In this document: positions 1 through 9,551 of the stretch, in pieces
Numbering within the stretch: the first letter of the stretch is position 1
Layout of the letters: the number at the start of each line of letters is the position of its first letter
DNA from: Tsuneonella sp. CC-YZS046
Lineage (GTDB): Bacteria > Pseudomonadota > Alphaproteobacteria > Sphingomonadales > Sphingomonadaceae
Length of the DNA: 64,000 bases
Direction of reading: 5' to 3'
NCBI RefSeq assembly: GCF_035581365.1
Contig: NZ_CP141590.1
Span: forward strand, 3,096,001-3,160,000
Made by a program: the position numbers and the translations under genes
The notes under the pieces: generated by a model
The model's input: only the letters and a program-made list of their open reading frames with translations
The model's database searches: none
What the model was told of the DNA's origin: nothing

Positions 1-1891
1 CGGCGACATGTCGGGCGATGTCTTCGGCAACGGAATGCTGCTGTCCAAGGCGATCAAGCTGGTCGCCGCCTTCGATCATCGCCACATCTTCATCGACCCC
101 GATCCGGACCCGGCCGCCAGCTGGAAGGAGCGCAAGCGGCTGTTCGCCCTGCCCCGTTCGAGCTGGGCGGATTACGATGCGAAGCTGATCGGCAAGGGCG
201 GCAGCGTATTTTCGCGGAGCGAAAAGCGCATACCGCTCAGCAGCGAGGCGCGGCGCGTGCTGGGCACGGATGCGAAGGAGCTGGAGCCGGATGCGCTGGT
301 CGCGATCCTGCTCAAGGCCCCGGTGGACCTGCTGTGGTTCGGCGGGATCGGCACCTATGTGAAGTCTTCCGGTGAAAGCAATGCGGCGGTGGGCGATCCG
401 GCCAATGACGCGCTGCGCGTGGATGGCCGGGATATTCGCGCGCGGGTGATCGGCGAAGGCGCCAATCTGGGCGCGACCCAGGCAGGCCGGATCGAATTCG
501 CGCAGATCGGCAGCGAAGGGCGCGGCGGCCGGATCAACACCGATTTCATCGACAATTCGGCGGGCGTCGATTGCTCCGACAATGAAGTGAACATCAAGAT
601 CGCCCTCGCCGCCGCCCGGCGGGCGGGCAAGCTGTCCGAAAACCGGCGCAAGGCCTTGCTGGTGGAGATGACCGGCGATGTGGCCGGGCTGGTGCTGGAG
701 GACAATCGCCTGCAGACCCTGGCCTTGTCGGTGGCGGAACGTGGCGGGGCCGAGGCCAGCGCGGTGCAGGTGCGGCTGATCGAAATGCTGGAGGAACGCG
801 ATGCGCTCGACCGGCAGGGGGAAGGCCTGGCCGACAATGAGGTGCTGGCCCGGCGCGCGGCGGATGGGCAGGGCCTGACCCGGCCCGAGCTGGCCGTCCT
901 GCTCTCCAGCGCGAAGCTGGCGATCCAGGCGTCGCTCGAACAGAGCGAGGTTCCGGGCGATCCGGGGCTGGAGGAAATCCTGCTGGCCGCATTCCCGCCC
1001 GCGATGCGCACCGGCTTCCGCAAGTTCTTGCTGGAGCATCGGCTGCGGCGCGAAATCATCGCGACGAAGCTGGCCAATATGGTGGTGAACCGGCTGGGGG
1101 CGGTGCATCCTTTCGAGCTGGCGGAGGAGGAGGGCGCGAGCCTGGCCCATGTCGCCGCCGCCTTCTTCGCCGCCGTCCGCCTGTTCGCCCTGCCCGAGAT
1201 ATGGGCGCGGCTGGATGAAGCCCCGATGCCTGAAGATGCGCGCCTGCTTGCGATGGACCGGCTGGCGCTCGCCACCCGCAGCCAGGTGGCCGACCTGTTG
1301 CGCGCGGGTGCGGGCGCGCAGGCCCCCTCGGTGCTGGAAGCGCGGCTCGCGGCCGGCGTGAAGGCGCTCAAGGCGCAGGCGGGCGATCTGCTTGGCGCCG
1401 ACGCCCGCAAGCGATCCGGCGGATTGATGGCGGAGCTGAAGCTGGCCGGTGTGCCGGAACGGGAAGCCGCCATGGTCACGTGCCTGTTCGATCTGGATGG
1501 CGCGGTCGGGCTTGCCGGGCTGGCGCAGGATTGCGGCATTGCCCCTGTTCGTCTCACGGCGGTGTTCACGGCGCTGGGCGAAAGGCTCGGCCTCGACTGG
1601 GCGCAGGGCAGCGCGGCGATCATGAATCCCTCCGATCCGTGGGAGCGGCTGCTGGTCGCCGGGCTGGCCCGGGATTTCCAGCAGATGCGGATCGAGTTTC
1701 TCGGCCGGCTGCTGCGGGGCAAGGCGGCCAGCGCCGACCCGATCGGCGCGTTGGACAAATGGGTTGAAGCGCGCGATTCCTCGATAGAGCAGTTCCGGGC
1801 GATGATGGCCCGGGCGCAGCGCGCCGCGCCTGCATTGCCATCCATGCTGGCCCAGATCGCCGGGCAGGCGCGCAACCTGCTGTCGCGGTGA
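1..1891 (+). CDS. NAD-specific glutamate dehydrogenase, large type, C-terminal part (5' truncated by window)
   Basis: This is the C-terminal part of the large (about 180 kDa) bacterial NAD-dependent glutamate dehydrogenase, which deaminates glutamate to 2-oxoglutarate in the cytoplasm. The frame is open from base 2 and reads GDMSGDVFGNGMLLS at once, a hallmark of this family, so the ATG at 8 is internal. Further family segments are DLLWFGGIGTYVK and the dinucleotide-binding stretch IGEGANLGATQAGRIEF, followed by the long helical C-terminal domain. About 628 codons of roughly 1,600 are present. The gene ends 72 bp before the next one on the same strand. The family call is confident; nothing can be said about its promoter. 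Confidence 0.93.
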   Translation, partial: GDMSGDVFGNGMLLSKAIKLVAAFDHRHIFIDPDPDPAASWKERKRLFALPRSSWADYDAKLIGKGGSVFSRSEKRIPLSSEARRVLGTDAKELEPDALVAILLKAPVDLLWFGGIGTYVKSSGESNAAVGDPANDALRVDGRDIRARVIGEGANLGATQAGRIEFAQIGSEGRGGRINTDFIDNSAGVDCSDNEVNIKIALAAARRAGKLSENRRKALLVEMTGDVAGLVLEDNRLQTLALSVAERGGAEASAVQVRLIEMLEERDALDRQGEGLADNEVLARRAADGQGLTRPELAVLLSSAKLAIQASLEQSEVPGDPGLEEILLAAFPPAMRTGFRKFLLEHRLRREIIATKLANMVVNRLGAVHPFELAEEEGASLAHVAAAFFAAVRLFALPEIWARLDEAPMPEDARLLAMDRLALATRSQVADLLRAGAGAQAPSVLEARLAAGVKALKAQAGDLLGADARKRSGGLMAELKLAGVPEREAAMVTCLFDLDGAVGLAGLAQDCGIAPVRLTAVFTALGERLGLDWAQGSAAIMNPSDPWERLLVAGLARDFQQMRIEFLGRLLRGKAASADPIGALDKWVEARDSSIEQFRAMMARAQRAAPALPSMLAQIAGQARNLLSR

Positions 1892-1963
1892 TCGATCGCG
1901 ATCGCGCCTGATCCGTCTTTTTCGGGTCTTGACGAAAGCCGCATTTCAGCCAAGGCAGCGGGG

Positions 1964-3190
1964 ATGGAAAAAGCAGATATCGTGATCGTGGGAGCGGGGC
2001 ATGGCGGTGCGCAGGCGGCGATCGCCTTGCGCCAGCGGGGATTCGAAGGGTCGATCCTGATGATCGGCCGGGATAGCGAGCCGCCTTATGAGCGGCCGCC
2101 GCTTTCGAAGGAATATCTCGCGCGGGAAAAGGAATTCCAGCGCATCTATATCCGTCCGCCGCAATTCTGGGTGGACAAGGACGTGGCCCTGCGCCTCGGC
2201 GCCAGCGTGACGGAGGTGGACCCGCAGGCGCACAGCCTCGCCCTGTCCGATGGCGCGAGCGTGGAATATGGCAAGCTGATCTGGGCGACCGGCGGCGATC
2301 CGCGCCGGCTGTCGTGCAGCGGCTCGGATCTGGCGGGCGTGCATGGGGTGCGCGACCGGGCGGATGTGGACCGCATGATGAGCGAGCTGGACGCCGGGGC
2401 GAAGCGCGTGGTGGTGATCGGCGGCGGCTATATCGGCCTGGAAGCGGCGGCCGTGCTCACCAAGCTGGGGTGCGAGGTCGTGCTGCTGGAAGCGCTGCCG
2501 AGGGTGCTTGCCCGGGTCGCGGGCGAGCAATTGTCCGACTTCTACCAGGCCGAGCATCGCGCCCATGGCGTGGAGGTGCGGCTGGAAGTGGCGGTCGATT
2601 GCCTGGAAGGCGCGGACGGCAAGGTCACCGGGGTCAAGCTGGCCGATGGCGAGGTGCTGCCCGCCGACATGGTGGTGGTGGGCATCGGGATCATTCCCGC
2701 GGTCGGCCCGCTGATTACGGCCGGGGCCGCCGGCGCGAACGGGGTCGACGTGGACGAATTCTGCCGCACTTCGCTGCCCGACATCTACGCGATCGGCGAT
2801 TGCGCCGCCCATGCCAACGGCTTTGCCGGGGGCGCGGTGATCCGGTTGGAATCGGTGCAGAACGCCAATGACATGGCCAACACCGCGGTGAAGGCGATTC
2901 TGGGCGAGCCGGAGCCGTATCACGCGCTGCCGTGGTTCTGGTCCAACCAGTACGATCTCAAGCTGCAGACCGCCGGCCTCTCCATCGGCCATGACGCCAC
3001 CGTCCTGCGCGGCGATCCGGCGACGCGCAGCTTCTCGGTCATCTATCTCAAGGACGGCAAGGTCATCGCGCTCGATTGCGTCAATGCGGTCAAGGATTAC
3101 GTCCAAGGCCGCAAGCTGGTGGAAGCGAAGGCGGAAATCGCGCCCGAGCTGCTGGCGGATGCGGAAACGCCGCTCAAGGAGATGGCCTGA
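1964..3190 (+). CDS. FAD-dependent ferredoxin/rubredoxin reductase-like oxidoreductase
   Basis: A 408-residue flavoprotein of the putidaredoxin/rhodocoxin reductase type, which passes electrons from NAD(P)H to a small ferredoxin or rubredoxin. It has the N-terminal FAD motif [14 protein letters not shown] (about residues 6-19), the segment [11 protein letters not shown] typical of this subfamily, a second Rossmann motif [14 protein letters not shown] (about 147-160) for NADH, and the C-terminal FAD contact YAIGDCA (about 272-278). Length is normal for the family. No ferredoxin or cytochrome P450 gene lies nearby, so the redox partner is unknown. Its 3' end overlaps the convergent queG gene by 17 bp. 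Confidence 0.88.
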   Translation: MEKADIVIVGAGHGGAQAAIALRQRGFEGSILMIGRDSEPPYERPPLSKEYLAREKEFQRIYIRPPQFWVDKDVALRLGASVTEVDPQAHSLALSDGASVEYGKLIWATGGDPRRLSCSGSDLAGVHGVRDRADVDRMMSELDAGAKRVVVIGGGYIGLEAAAVLTKLGCEVVLLEALPRVLARVAGEQLSDFYQAEHRAHGVEVRLEVAVDCLEGADGKVTGVKLADGEVLPADMVVVGIGIIPAVGPLITAGAAGANGVDVDEFCRTSLPDIYAIGDCAAHANGFAGGAVIRLESVQNANDMANTAVKAILGEPEPYHALPWFWSNQYDLKLQTAGLSIGHDATVLRGDPATRSFSVIYLKDGKVIALDCVNAVKDYVQGRKLVEAKAEIAPELLADAETPLKEMA

Positions 3191-4271
3191 CCTCCAGCGC
3201 GAGCGCGGCCAGTTCGTCCAGCGCCCAGCGCGCCGTTTCCGCAACGACGGCATCGGGATCGGCCAGCAAGGCGCGGACCGGGCCGATCAGGCTTGATTGG
3301 CCGCTGTTGCCAGCCGCGATCAGGCAGTTGCGGATGAAGCGGTCGCGCCCGATCCGCTTGATCGGGGAGCCGGAGAACAATTCCCGGAACGCCTTGTCGT
3401 CCAGTGCCAGCAAGTCGGCGAGGCGCGGGGAGACGAGTTCCGCCCGGGGCAGGAACGCCTTGTTGCGGGCCGCCCCTTGCGCGAATTTGTTCCAGGGGCA
3501 TACCGCCAGGCAATCGTCGCAGCCATAGATGCGATTGCCCATCGGCTTGCGGAATTCGAGCGGAATCGCGCCCTTGTGCTCGATGGTGAGATAGCTGATG
3601 CAGCGCCGCGCATCGAGGCGATAGGGGCCGGGAAAAGCGTCGGTCGGGCAGGCTTCCTGGCAGGCATGGCACGAGCCGCAGCGGTCGTCATGCGGCTGGT
3701 CCGGGGCGAAGGGAATGTCGGTGTAGATCGCGCCGAGGAACAGCCAGCTTCCGTGATCCCGGCTGACGAGATTGGTGTGCTTGCCCTGCCAGCCGATCCC
3801 GGCGGCGGCGCCCAGCGGCTTCTCCATCACCGGCGCGGTATCCACGAACACCTTCAGCCGGGTCTCGCCCAATCCGGCGGCGGCGGCTTCCTCCACCAGC
3901 CAGCGGGCCAGCCGCTTCAGTGCCTTCTTCAGGATGTCGTGATAATCCGCGCCCTGGGCATAGACCGAGATCCGCGCATGTTCGGGCGCTTCGGCCAGCG
4001 CCAGCGGATCGTGCGAAGGCGCATAGCTCATCCCCAGCGCGATCACGCTGCGCGCCTCCGGCCACATGGATTGCGGCCCCCGGCGCACTTCGGCGCGGGC
4101 TTCCATCCATTCCATCTGGCCGTGAAAGCCCGCGGTCAGCCATTCCTGCAGGCGAGCCGCGCGCGCCGGATCGTCCTGCGCGGGGGCGAACCCGATGGAC
4201 ACGAAGCCGATCCGCGCGGCTTCTCCCGCCAGGCGGGTCTTCAAGCCGTCAATGACTTCGGCGTTAACCAA
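3174..4271 (-). CDS. queG: Epoxyqueuosine reductase QueG
   Basis: QueG reduces epoxyqueuosine to queuosine in the wobble position of tRNAs with GUN anticodons; it is a cytoplasmic cobalamin- and iron-sulfur-dependent enzyme. The 365-residue product has the N-terminal QueG domain, the segment [17 protein letters not shown], and two [4Fe-4S] clusters: [16 protein letters not shown] (about residues 196-211) and [11 protein letters not shown] (about 251-261). The C-terminal region is HEAT-like. Length is normal. The start chosen is the ATG at 4271; no strong Shine-Dalgarno was seen. The gene is convergent with the flavoprotein before it and divergent from the ABC transporter after it. Confidence 0.93.
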   Translation of the reverse strand: MVNAEVIDGLKTRLAGEAARIGFVSIGFAPAQDDPARAARLQEWLTAGFHGQMEWMEARAEVRRGPQSMWPEARSVIALGMSYAPSHDPLALAEAPEHARISVYAQGADYHDILKKALKRLARWLVEEAAAAGLGETRLKVFVDTAPVMEKPLGAAAGIGWQGKHTNLVSRDHGSWLFLGAIYTDIPFAPDQPHDDRCGSCHACQEACPTDAFPGPYRLDARRCISYLTIEHKGAIPLEFRKPMGNRIYGCDDCLAVCPWNKFAQGAARNKAFLPRAELVSPRLADLLALDDKAFRELFSGSPIKRIGRDRFIRNCLIAAGNSGQSSLIGPVRALLADPDAVVAETARWALDELAALALEVRPSP

Positions 4272-4315
4272 ACTTGCTGTTGCTCCGCTTCATTCCCGGC
4301 GGCTAATCCAGCGCC

Positions 4316-5296
4316 ATGCATGCCGGGCTAGGTCATCCCGAAGTTTCGGGCAATACGCGTCATCCGCTGGCCATCGAGGCGCGCGGGCTGGTGAAGCGCT
4401 TCGGCGGCACGGTGGCGGTCGACGGGGTCGATCTCGCCGTGCCGGAAGGCGCGATCTACGGCATTCTCGGCCCCAACGGCGCGGGCAAGACCACCACCCT
4501 GCGGATGCTGCTGGGCATCATCGATCCGGATGCGGGCCTGCGCCGCGTGCTGGGCCATGAGCGCCCGCACGAGATCGCCCGCCAGATCGGCTATCTGCCC
4601 GAGGAGCGCGGACTTTACCCGGCCATGAAGGCCATCGAGGCGATCGCCTTCATGGGCGCGCTGCGGGGCTTGCCACTGCCCGAAGGGCGCAGGCGGGGCC
4701 TGGAACTGCTCGAACGGCATGGGCTGGGCCACGCCGCCGGCCGCCAGATCCGCCATCTTTCCAAGGGCATGGCCCAGACCGTGCAATTGCTGGGCACTCT
4801 TGTCCACCGTCCCCGCCTGGTCGTGCTGGACGAACCCTTTTCCGGTCTCGACGCGCTCAATCAGGGCAAGCTGGAGGAGATGATCCGCAACCTTGCCGAG
4901 GCGGGCACCACCGTGATCTTTTCCACCCATGTCATCGCCCATGCCGAGCGGCTGTGCCAGGGCATCGCGATCATCGCCGGGGGCAAGGTTCCCTTCGCCG
5001 GGCCGGTGGACGAGGCGCGCGGCCGCATCCCGCCGCAGGTGAGGCTGGAAACCCGCGCGCTCGACGGCGATTGGCGCAAGGCGTTGCCGGCCAATGCCCG
5101 GCAGGAAGGGCATTTCTGGCATTTCTCCCTGCCGGAAAGCGGGGTGGAGCCGTTGCTGCGCGCCCTGATAGAGGGGGAAGCGGGGATCGTGACATTGTCG
5201 ATAGAGCGGGCCGGGCTGCATGACGCCTTCGTGGAGATCGCGGGCGAAGCAGCGGCCCAGGCGATGAACGGGCCCGAGGAAGAGGGCCTGCGATGA
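4316..5296 (+). CDS. ABC transporter ATP-binding protein (NatA-like)
   Basis: The cytoplasmic ATPase of an ABC-2 type exporter, 326 residues. Walker A is GPNGAGKTT (about residues 52-60), the signature loop is the variant LSKGMAQ (about 146-152), and Walker B is LVVLDEP (about 167-173). A C-terminal domain of about 100 residues follows, as in NatA/DUF4162-type ATPases. The stop overlaps the start of the permease gene by 4 bases (ATGA), so the pair is translationally coupled. The substrate cannot be told from sequence; NatAB homologues export sodium and others export drugs or polymers. An ATG at 4316 is used, and an internal start near the ABC domain is possible. Confidence 0.88.
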   Translation: MHAGLGHPEVSGNTRHPLAIEARGLVKRFGGTVAVDGVDLAVPEGAIYGILGPNGAGKTTTLRMLLGIIDPDAGLRRVLGHERPHEIARQIGYLPEERGLYPAMKAIEAIAFMGALRGLPLPEGRRRGLELLERHGLGHAAGRQIRHLSKGMAQTVQLLGTLVHRPRLVVLDEPFSGLDALNQGKLEEMIRNLAEAGTTVIFSTHVIAHAERLCQGIAIIAGGKVPFAGPVDEARGRIPPQVRLETRALDGDWRKALPANARQEGHFWHFSLPESGVEPLLRALIEGEAGIVTLSIERAGLHDAFVEIAGEAAAQAMNGPEEEGLR

Positions 5297-6525
5297 GCGC
5301 GGACCGGCTTTCCCTGTGGCAGGCGGCCTTCGTCATCGCCCGGCGCGATTTCACCGCCGTGCTGTTCGGGCGGGCGTTCCTGTTCTTCCTGCTCGGTCCG
5401 CTGTTCCCGGTCGCAGTGGCGGCTCTGGCGGGCGGCATCGGCCAGAAGGTGGCCGAGGAAACCAGCCGGCCCGAGATCGGCATCGCGATGGAAGCGGGGG
5501 ATGTCGACGCGATGCTGGCTGCCTATGTCCGGCTTGCCCCGCGGCTCGGCAATGCGCTGCCCGATCTCATGGCGATGAAACGGCTGCCACCGGGGGAGCC
5601 TTTCGATCCGTCGGCGGCGCTGCGGGACTGGCAGGGCAATCTCGCCGCGATCCTCAGCGGATCGCCCCAGGCCCCGGTGCTGACCGGCCCTGGAGAGGCG
5701 ATCGCCCGGTGGCAGGGCCCGCTTTCCCTGATCGCCGCCGCTGCGATGGGCGAGGAAGCGCGAGACTATCCGCAGGTCGCGCTCGATAATGTGAAGGTCA
5801 GCGCGGTGAAGGAGCGCTCCAACCGGCTGCTCCTCGCGCAAATGGCGCAGATGCTGCTGTTCCTGCTCACTATGCTGCTGGCCGGCATGGTGCTGTCCAA
5901 CCTCGTCGAGGAAAAGGGCAACAAGATCATAGAGATTCTCGCGGCGGCTATTCCGATGGACGCGGTGTTCCTGGGCAAGCTGCTGGCGATGCTGGGCGTG
6001 TCGCTGGTGGGCATCGCGGTGTGGGGCGGGCTTTGCGGATCGGTGCTCTGGCTGGGGCGTGAGGCCCTGCCCGATATTGCCACCCCGGCCGTCGGGTGGC
6101 CCGCTTTCCTCGTTCTGGGCACCGTCTATTTCGCGATGGCCTATCTCCTGCTCGGCTCGATCTTCCTCGCCATCGGTTCACTGGCGGCGACGGTGCGAGA
6201 AGTGCAGACCCTCTCCATGCCGGTCACCATGATGCAATTGCTGGTGTTCTTCTTCGCCAGCTTCGCGCTGGCCCAGCCGGGCACTTCGATAGAGCTGGCG
6301 GCCATCGCCTTCCCCTTGAGTTCGCCCTTCGCCATGCTGGCCCGCGCGGCGCAGAATCCGGCACTGTGGCCCCATGCCGTCGCGCTGACTTGGCAGGTCA
6401 CGGCGGTCGCCCTGTTCATCCGGATCGGCGCGGGGCTTTTCCGGCGGCGCGTCATGCAGTCCGGCCAGGGGCGGGGCACGGCCGCGCCGGGGGCATGGCG
6501 ATTCTGGCGCCGCGCCCGGAACTGA
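5293..6525 (+). CDS. ABC-2 type transporter permease (NatB-like)
   Basis: The membrane partner of the preceding ATPase, 410 residues. One membrane helix lies near the N terminus (about residues 35-55), followed by a large extracytoplasmic domain, then five or six C-terminal helices beginning around MLLFLLTMLLAGMVLSNLVE. The segment VEEKGNKIIEILAAAIPMDA is the conserved E-K-x-N-x-x-E-x-L motif of NatB/ABC-2 permeases just after the first helix of the C-terminal bundle. It starts inside the stop codon of the ATPase gene, so the two form one operon. Substrate unknown. Confidence 0.86.
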   Translation: MSADRLSLWQAAFVIARRDFTAVLFGRAFLFFLLGPLFPVAVAALAGGIGQKVAEETSRPEIGIAMEAGDVDAMLAAYVRLAPRLGNALPDLMAMKRLPPGEPFDPSAALRDWQGNLAAILSGSPQAPVLTGPGEAIARWQGPLSLIAAAAMGEEARDYPQVALDNVKVSAVKERSNRLLLAQMAQMLLFLLTMLLAGMVLSNLVEEKGNKIIEILAAAIPMDAVFLGKLLAMLGVSLVGIAVWGGLCGSVLWLGREALPDIATPAVGWPAFLVLGTVYFAMAYLLLGSIFLAIGSLAATVREVQTLSMPVTMMQLLVFFFASFALAQPGTSIELAAIAFPLSSPFAMLARAAQNPALWPHAVALTWQVTAVALFIRIGAGLFRRRVMQSGQGRGTAAPGAWRFWRRARN

Positions 6526-6542
6526 CGCTTTTCAGGGGCGGA

Positions 6543-6578
6543 GCGGGAAGGAGCGGCGGAGCCGCCCGCTTCCCCCGC
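6543..6578. terminator. Hairpin between convergent genes
   Basis: The 63 bases between the convergent permease and SDR genes hold a strong GC-rich hairpin: an inner perfect stem GGCGG/CCGCC with a 2-base loop (6555-6566) and an outer stem GCGGG/CCCGC. No clear T-run follows on either strand, so a rho-independent terminator is only likely, not shown. Confidence 0.4.
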
Positions 6579-6588
6579 CCGGCGCGGA

Positions 6589-7431
6589 TCAATCCATCCG
6601 GTAGCCGCCATCGACATTGATGGTCTGGCCGGTGACATAGCCGGCGTCCGGCCCCAGGAGGAATGCCGCGACCGAAGCCTGTTCCGAAGGCAGGCCGCGC
6701 CGGCCCATCGGGATGATGTGCTGGTTGTAGCTTGCCTTGTATTCCTCGAAGCTCATGCCCGCGAGCTTGGCCTTGCGGCCCATGGTACCGTCCAGCATGT
6801 CGGTGTCGATCGAGCCGGGGCAGATGCAGTTCACGCGGATGCCCTTGGGCGAAAGCTCCAGCGCCATCTGCTGGGTCAGGCCGATCACGCCGAACTTGCT
6901 GGCGCAATAGCCGCCGTAATTGGCGAAGCCGAATCGTCCGGCGAGCGAGGAGATGTTCACGATGGCCGAAGGCTTGCCATGTGCCAGCATGATCTGGCCT
7001 GCGGCCTTCGACATGTAATAGACGCCGTTGAGATTGATATCGATCGTGCGCAGCCACAGCTCATCGGACATTTCGGTGATCGGTGCGGCGGCGGCTTCGC
7101 TGGCGATCCCGGCATTGTTGACGAGGCCGGTGAGCGGGCCGAGTTCCTTCCGGGTCCGCTCCATGGCGGCGGCGACCTGGTCCGGCTTCGACACGTCCAG
7201 ATCGATGGCGATGGCCTTGCGGCCCATGGCGCGGATTTCCTCCGCCACGGATTCGGCGCCCTTCCAGCCTTCCTGCTGTTCATGCTCCGGCATTTGCGAA
7301 GGCTCGCGATGAATGGCGGTGACCGCGACATCCGCGCCGTCTTCCGCCAGCCTGACGGCGATTGCCCGCCCGATGCCCCGCTTGCGCCCCGCCCCGGTGA
7401 CGAGCGCGACCATTCCGTCGAGTTTGCCCAA
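6589..7431 (-). CDS. Short-chain dehydrogenase/reductase (SDR)
   Basis: A 280-residue classical SDR that oxidises or reduces a hydroxyl/keto group with NAD(P)(H). The N terminus has the cofactor motif TGAGRKRGIGRA (about residues 11-22), then NNAG, the catalytic Ser in NISSLAGRFG, and the active-site pair in YGGYCASKFG (Tyr-x-x-x-Lys). The C terminus TGQTINVDGGYRMD is typical. It carries an insert of about 15 residues after the second beta strand (HREPSQMPEHEQQEG), seen in some terpene- and aromatic-alcohol SDRs. It is the last gene of a leftward group with a SnoaL-like protein, an LLM flavin enzyme and an alcohol dehydrogenase, suggesting a shared catabolic pathway. Substrate unknown. Confidence 0.88.
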   Translation of the reverse strand: MGKLDGMVALVTGAGRKRGIGRAIAVRLAEDGADVAVTAIHREPSQMPEHEQQEGWKGAESVAEEIRAMGRKAIAIDLDVSKPDQVAAAMERTRKELGPLTGLVNNAGIASEAAAAPITEMSDELWLRTIDINLNGVYYMSKAAGQIMLAHGKPSAIVNISSLAGRFGFANYGGYCASKFGVIGLTQQMALELSPKGIRVNCICPGSIDTDMLDGTMGRKAKLAGMSFEEYKASYNQHIIPMGRRGLPSEQASVAAFLLGPDAGYVTGQTINVDGGYRMD

Positions 7432-7460
7432 TTATCCTCTCCTCTGTCCAAATGCTCAAC

Positions 7461-7497
7461 TTGCGCGCAACATTGCCGAGCGCAAGCGATTGCGCAA
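7461..7497. promoter_or_regulatory. Cluster of TTGC/GCAA palindromes upstream of SDR
   Basis: Thirty bases upstream of the SDR start lie TTGCGCGCAA (7461-7470, perfect palindrome) and TTGCGCAA (7490-7497, perfect palindrome), with further TTGC and GCAA half-sites between. The arrangement looks like an operator for a dimeric repressor, but no regulator is identified. Confidence 0.3.
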
Positions 7498-7572
7498 GCC
7501 GATAAGGCTTCGGAAAACTGAAATATGGCAGGCGCGGCGCGAAGGCCGCCTCCCTCCCCAGCGCGGGTCGAG

Positions 7573-8067
7573 TTATTGCGAAACGGTCAGCTCGGCTTCA
7601 TGCTCGCTTTCGAACACGCCGCCCTGATCGTTGCCATTGTTCCAGACGAAGTCGAGATAGGCCTTGGAGATCAGCCATCCCCTTGCCGTCTTGGCGAACT
7701 CCCAGCGGTAGATGCCGCCTGCCTGATAGTAATTGTCGCGCTTCTCCGCATCGAAGATCGCGGTGAAGATCAGGTTGGCGCGCCCCTTGGCGGTGGCCGG
7801 GCCGGTGATCTCGAAATCGAGATTGACCATGACGTGCTGCATCAGGTCGTAATAGGGGTCCATGCTCGACTTGCAGATTTCGAGAATCCCCTCGCGCCCG
7901 GTCATCTCGCCGAAGCCATGCTCGAAAACGAAGGTCGCATCGTCGGTGAAATGCTCGGCCCAGGCTTCCCAGTCGAAGCGATCGGCCGTCTGGTGATAGC
8001 TGTTTATCACGCGCGTGAGGGCTTGAATCGTCTCAAGCCGATCCAGCCTGGCTTGCAGGTCACTCAT
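7573..8067 (-). CDS. SnoaL-like / NTF2-fold protein
   Basis: A 164-residue protein of the SnoaL-like polyketide-cyclase family (NTF2 fold). Members act as small dehydratases, isomerases or hydrolases, and similar sequences form beta subunits of ring-hydroxylating enzymes. The N terminus LQARLDRLETIQALTRVINSY and the segment FDWEAWAEHFTDDATF are typical of this group. It lies 202 bp downstream of the LLM oxidoreductase and 141 bp upstream of the SDR, all leftward. There is no signal peptide, so it is cytoplasmic. The reaction cannot be named. Confidence 0.78.
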   Translation of the reverse strand: MSDLQARLDRLETIQALTRVINSYHQTADRFDWEAWAEHFTDDATFVFEHGFGEMTGREGILEICKSSMDPYYDLMQHVMVNLDFEITGPATAKGRANLIFTAIFDAEKRDNYYQAGGIYRWEFAKTARGWLISKAYLDFVWNNGNDQGGVFESEHEAELTVSQ

Positions 8068-8269
8068 GCTTCTCTCCTCGTCAGGGGCGGCCGTGCCGGC
8101 GGCCTTTCATCCATTGCCCCAATTCTTCGCGCCTGCGCCCCGGTTTGTCCAGATGTTCAGCATTCATTTTTGCCGGTGGCGCGCGGAAGACCGGGCAGGG
8201 CGCATGAAAAACGCTGCCGGAAGCGTTGCGGCTTCCGGCGGCGTCGGGTTGGGTGGCGGATGGCGCCGG

Positions 8270-9349
8270 TCAGGCCGGCACACGGGCGCCGATTCGCGGT
8301 GTGATCTCCTGGGCGAGGCGCTGCATCGATTCTTCCCACGGCGTGGGATTGTCGATGTAATCGTAGCTGTAGATCATCAGCGTGCCGAACGGGCCGCCCA
8401 GCTCGTCGCACCACTGCTCGATCTTTTCCCGCACCGTCTCGGGCGAGCCGACGATCCACATGTGATCGGCCAGGAAATCGCCATCGACATCCGCCTTGGT
8501 CTTGCCGGTCCTTTCCAGCAGGCCCTCGAAAATCCCGAAGGCATGATAGACGGGCAGCAGATATTCGCGCCAGGCCCGGCCCATGCCGCCTTCGATCGCC
8601 AGCTTGCGCGCTTCGGCATCGGTATCGGCCACGAATACGTCGCGCACCACGCGATGGACGGAACGGTCGGCCTTGTGGCCGTGTTTCGCCGCCGTCTCGG
8701 CATAGATGTTGAAATGATCGATCAGCCCGGCGTTGCCTGAATAGACCGATGCCGGGATCCAGCCGCGCTCGGCCGCGAAGCGGATCGACGGGGAATTGGG
8801 GCTCAGCCCGGTCATCGCCATCGGCATGGCGCCGCCCCAGGGGCGCTGGTCGCGCAGGGGGTGCCCGGGGTCGCTATCCGCGAGGCCGGCTTTCCAATAT
8901 GCGCCGTCATGCTGGAACGGCTTGCCCGCCCACACCTTCTCCATGATCTCCAGCGCCTCGAACATCATCTTGTGATTTTCGCCGAGGTCGGTCAGCCCCC
9001 GCATCGCGGCATCGGTGGGATAGGCCCCCGCCGCGACCCCGAGCTGGTAGCGGCCCTGCAATATATGGCTCAGCCATGCGGTCTGCACGGCCAGCGTGGC
9101 CGGATGGTGATAGGGCAGCAAATGCGCGAGCGGCCCCAGCTTGATGCGGCTGGTTTCGCGGACCAGCGCGGAAATCACCAGCTCCGGGCTTGGTATGGCT
9201 TCCCAATTGAGAGTCGCGTGCTCGCCCACCCAATATTCCTCGAACCCGGCCTTTTCCGCCGCGATCCCCTGCTGGACCGCCCAATCGAACACTTGCGCCG
9301 GTGTCCGTTCCGGGCCGAGGAACGGCGTCTGGAACATACCCATCTTCAT
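8270..9349 (-). CDS. LLM-class flavin-dependent oxidoreductase (luciferase-like monooxygenase)
   Basis: A 359-residue TIM-barrel protein of the bacterial luciferase-like family, which uses reduced flavin (FMNH2 or F420H2) to oxygenate or reduce a substrate. Family marks are the N-terminal EKAGFEEYWVGEHA, the strand RIKLGPLAHLLPYHHPATLA, GRYQLGVAAGAYPTDAAMRG and the C-terminal IVGSPETVREKIEQWCDELG. Length is normal. A GGGAGA sequence precedes the ATG at 9349. It sits in the middle of the leftward dehydrogenase cluster, so a role in opening or oxygenating a cyclic substrate is plausible, but no substrate can be assigned. Confidence 0.87.
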   Translation of the reverse strand: MKMGMFQTPFLGPERTPAQVFDWAVQQGIAAEKAGFEEYWVGEHATLNWEAIPSPELVISALVRETSRIKLGPLAHLLPYHHPATLAVQTAWLSHILQGRYQLGVAAGAYPTDAAMRGLTDLGENHKMMFEALEIMEKVWAGKPFQHDGAYWKAGLADSDPGHPLRDQRPWGGAMPMAMTGLSPNSPSIRFAAERGWIPASVYSGNAGLIDHFNIYAETAAKHGHKADRSVHRVVRDVFVADTDAEARKLAIEGGMGRAWREYLLPVYHAFGIFEGLLERTGKTKADVDGDFLADHMWIVGSPETVREKIEQWCDELGGPFGTLMIYSYDYIDNPTPWEESMQRLAQEITPRIGARVPA

Positions 9350-9551
9350 AGCGTGTCTCCCATGCCGACCTGCGCCGCCGCGATTCGCACCATGCGATGC
9401 GGCTGCCCGCAGAACTCCAGGCGGGCTGGAAGGGGGGCGGGAATGGCAGGTGCCGGGAAAGGCTTTATTCCGCCGGGAGGCGGGGTTCGTTGATGCAGGT
9501 CAAAAGCTGTCCATATGGTAAGATGGGTTGGTGTGGGGCTAGGTCCTGATC

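Noticed and set aside
355-1953. Long minus-strand open frame across the glutamate dehydrogenase gene
   Set aside because: High GC leaves antisense frames open; the product is Ser/Arg/Ala-rich with no family pattern, while the plus strand has clear dehydrogenase motifs.
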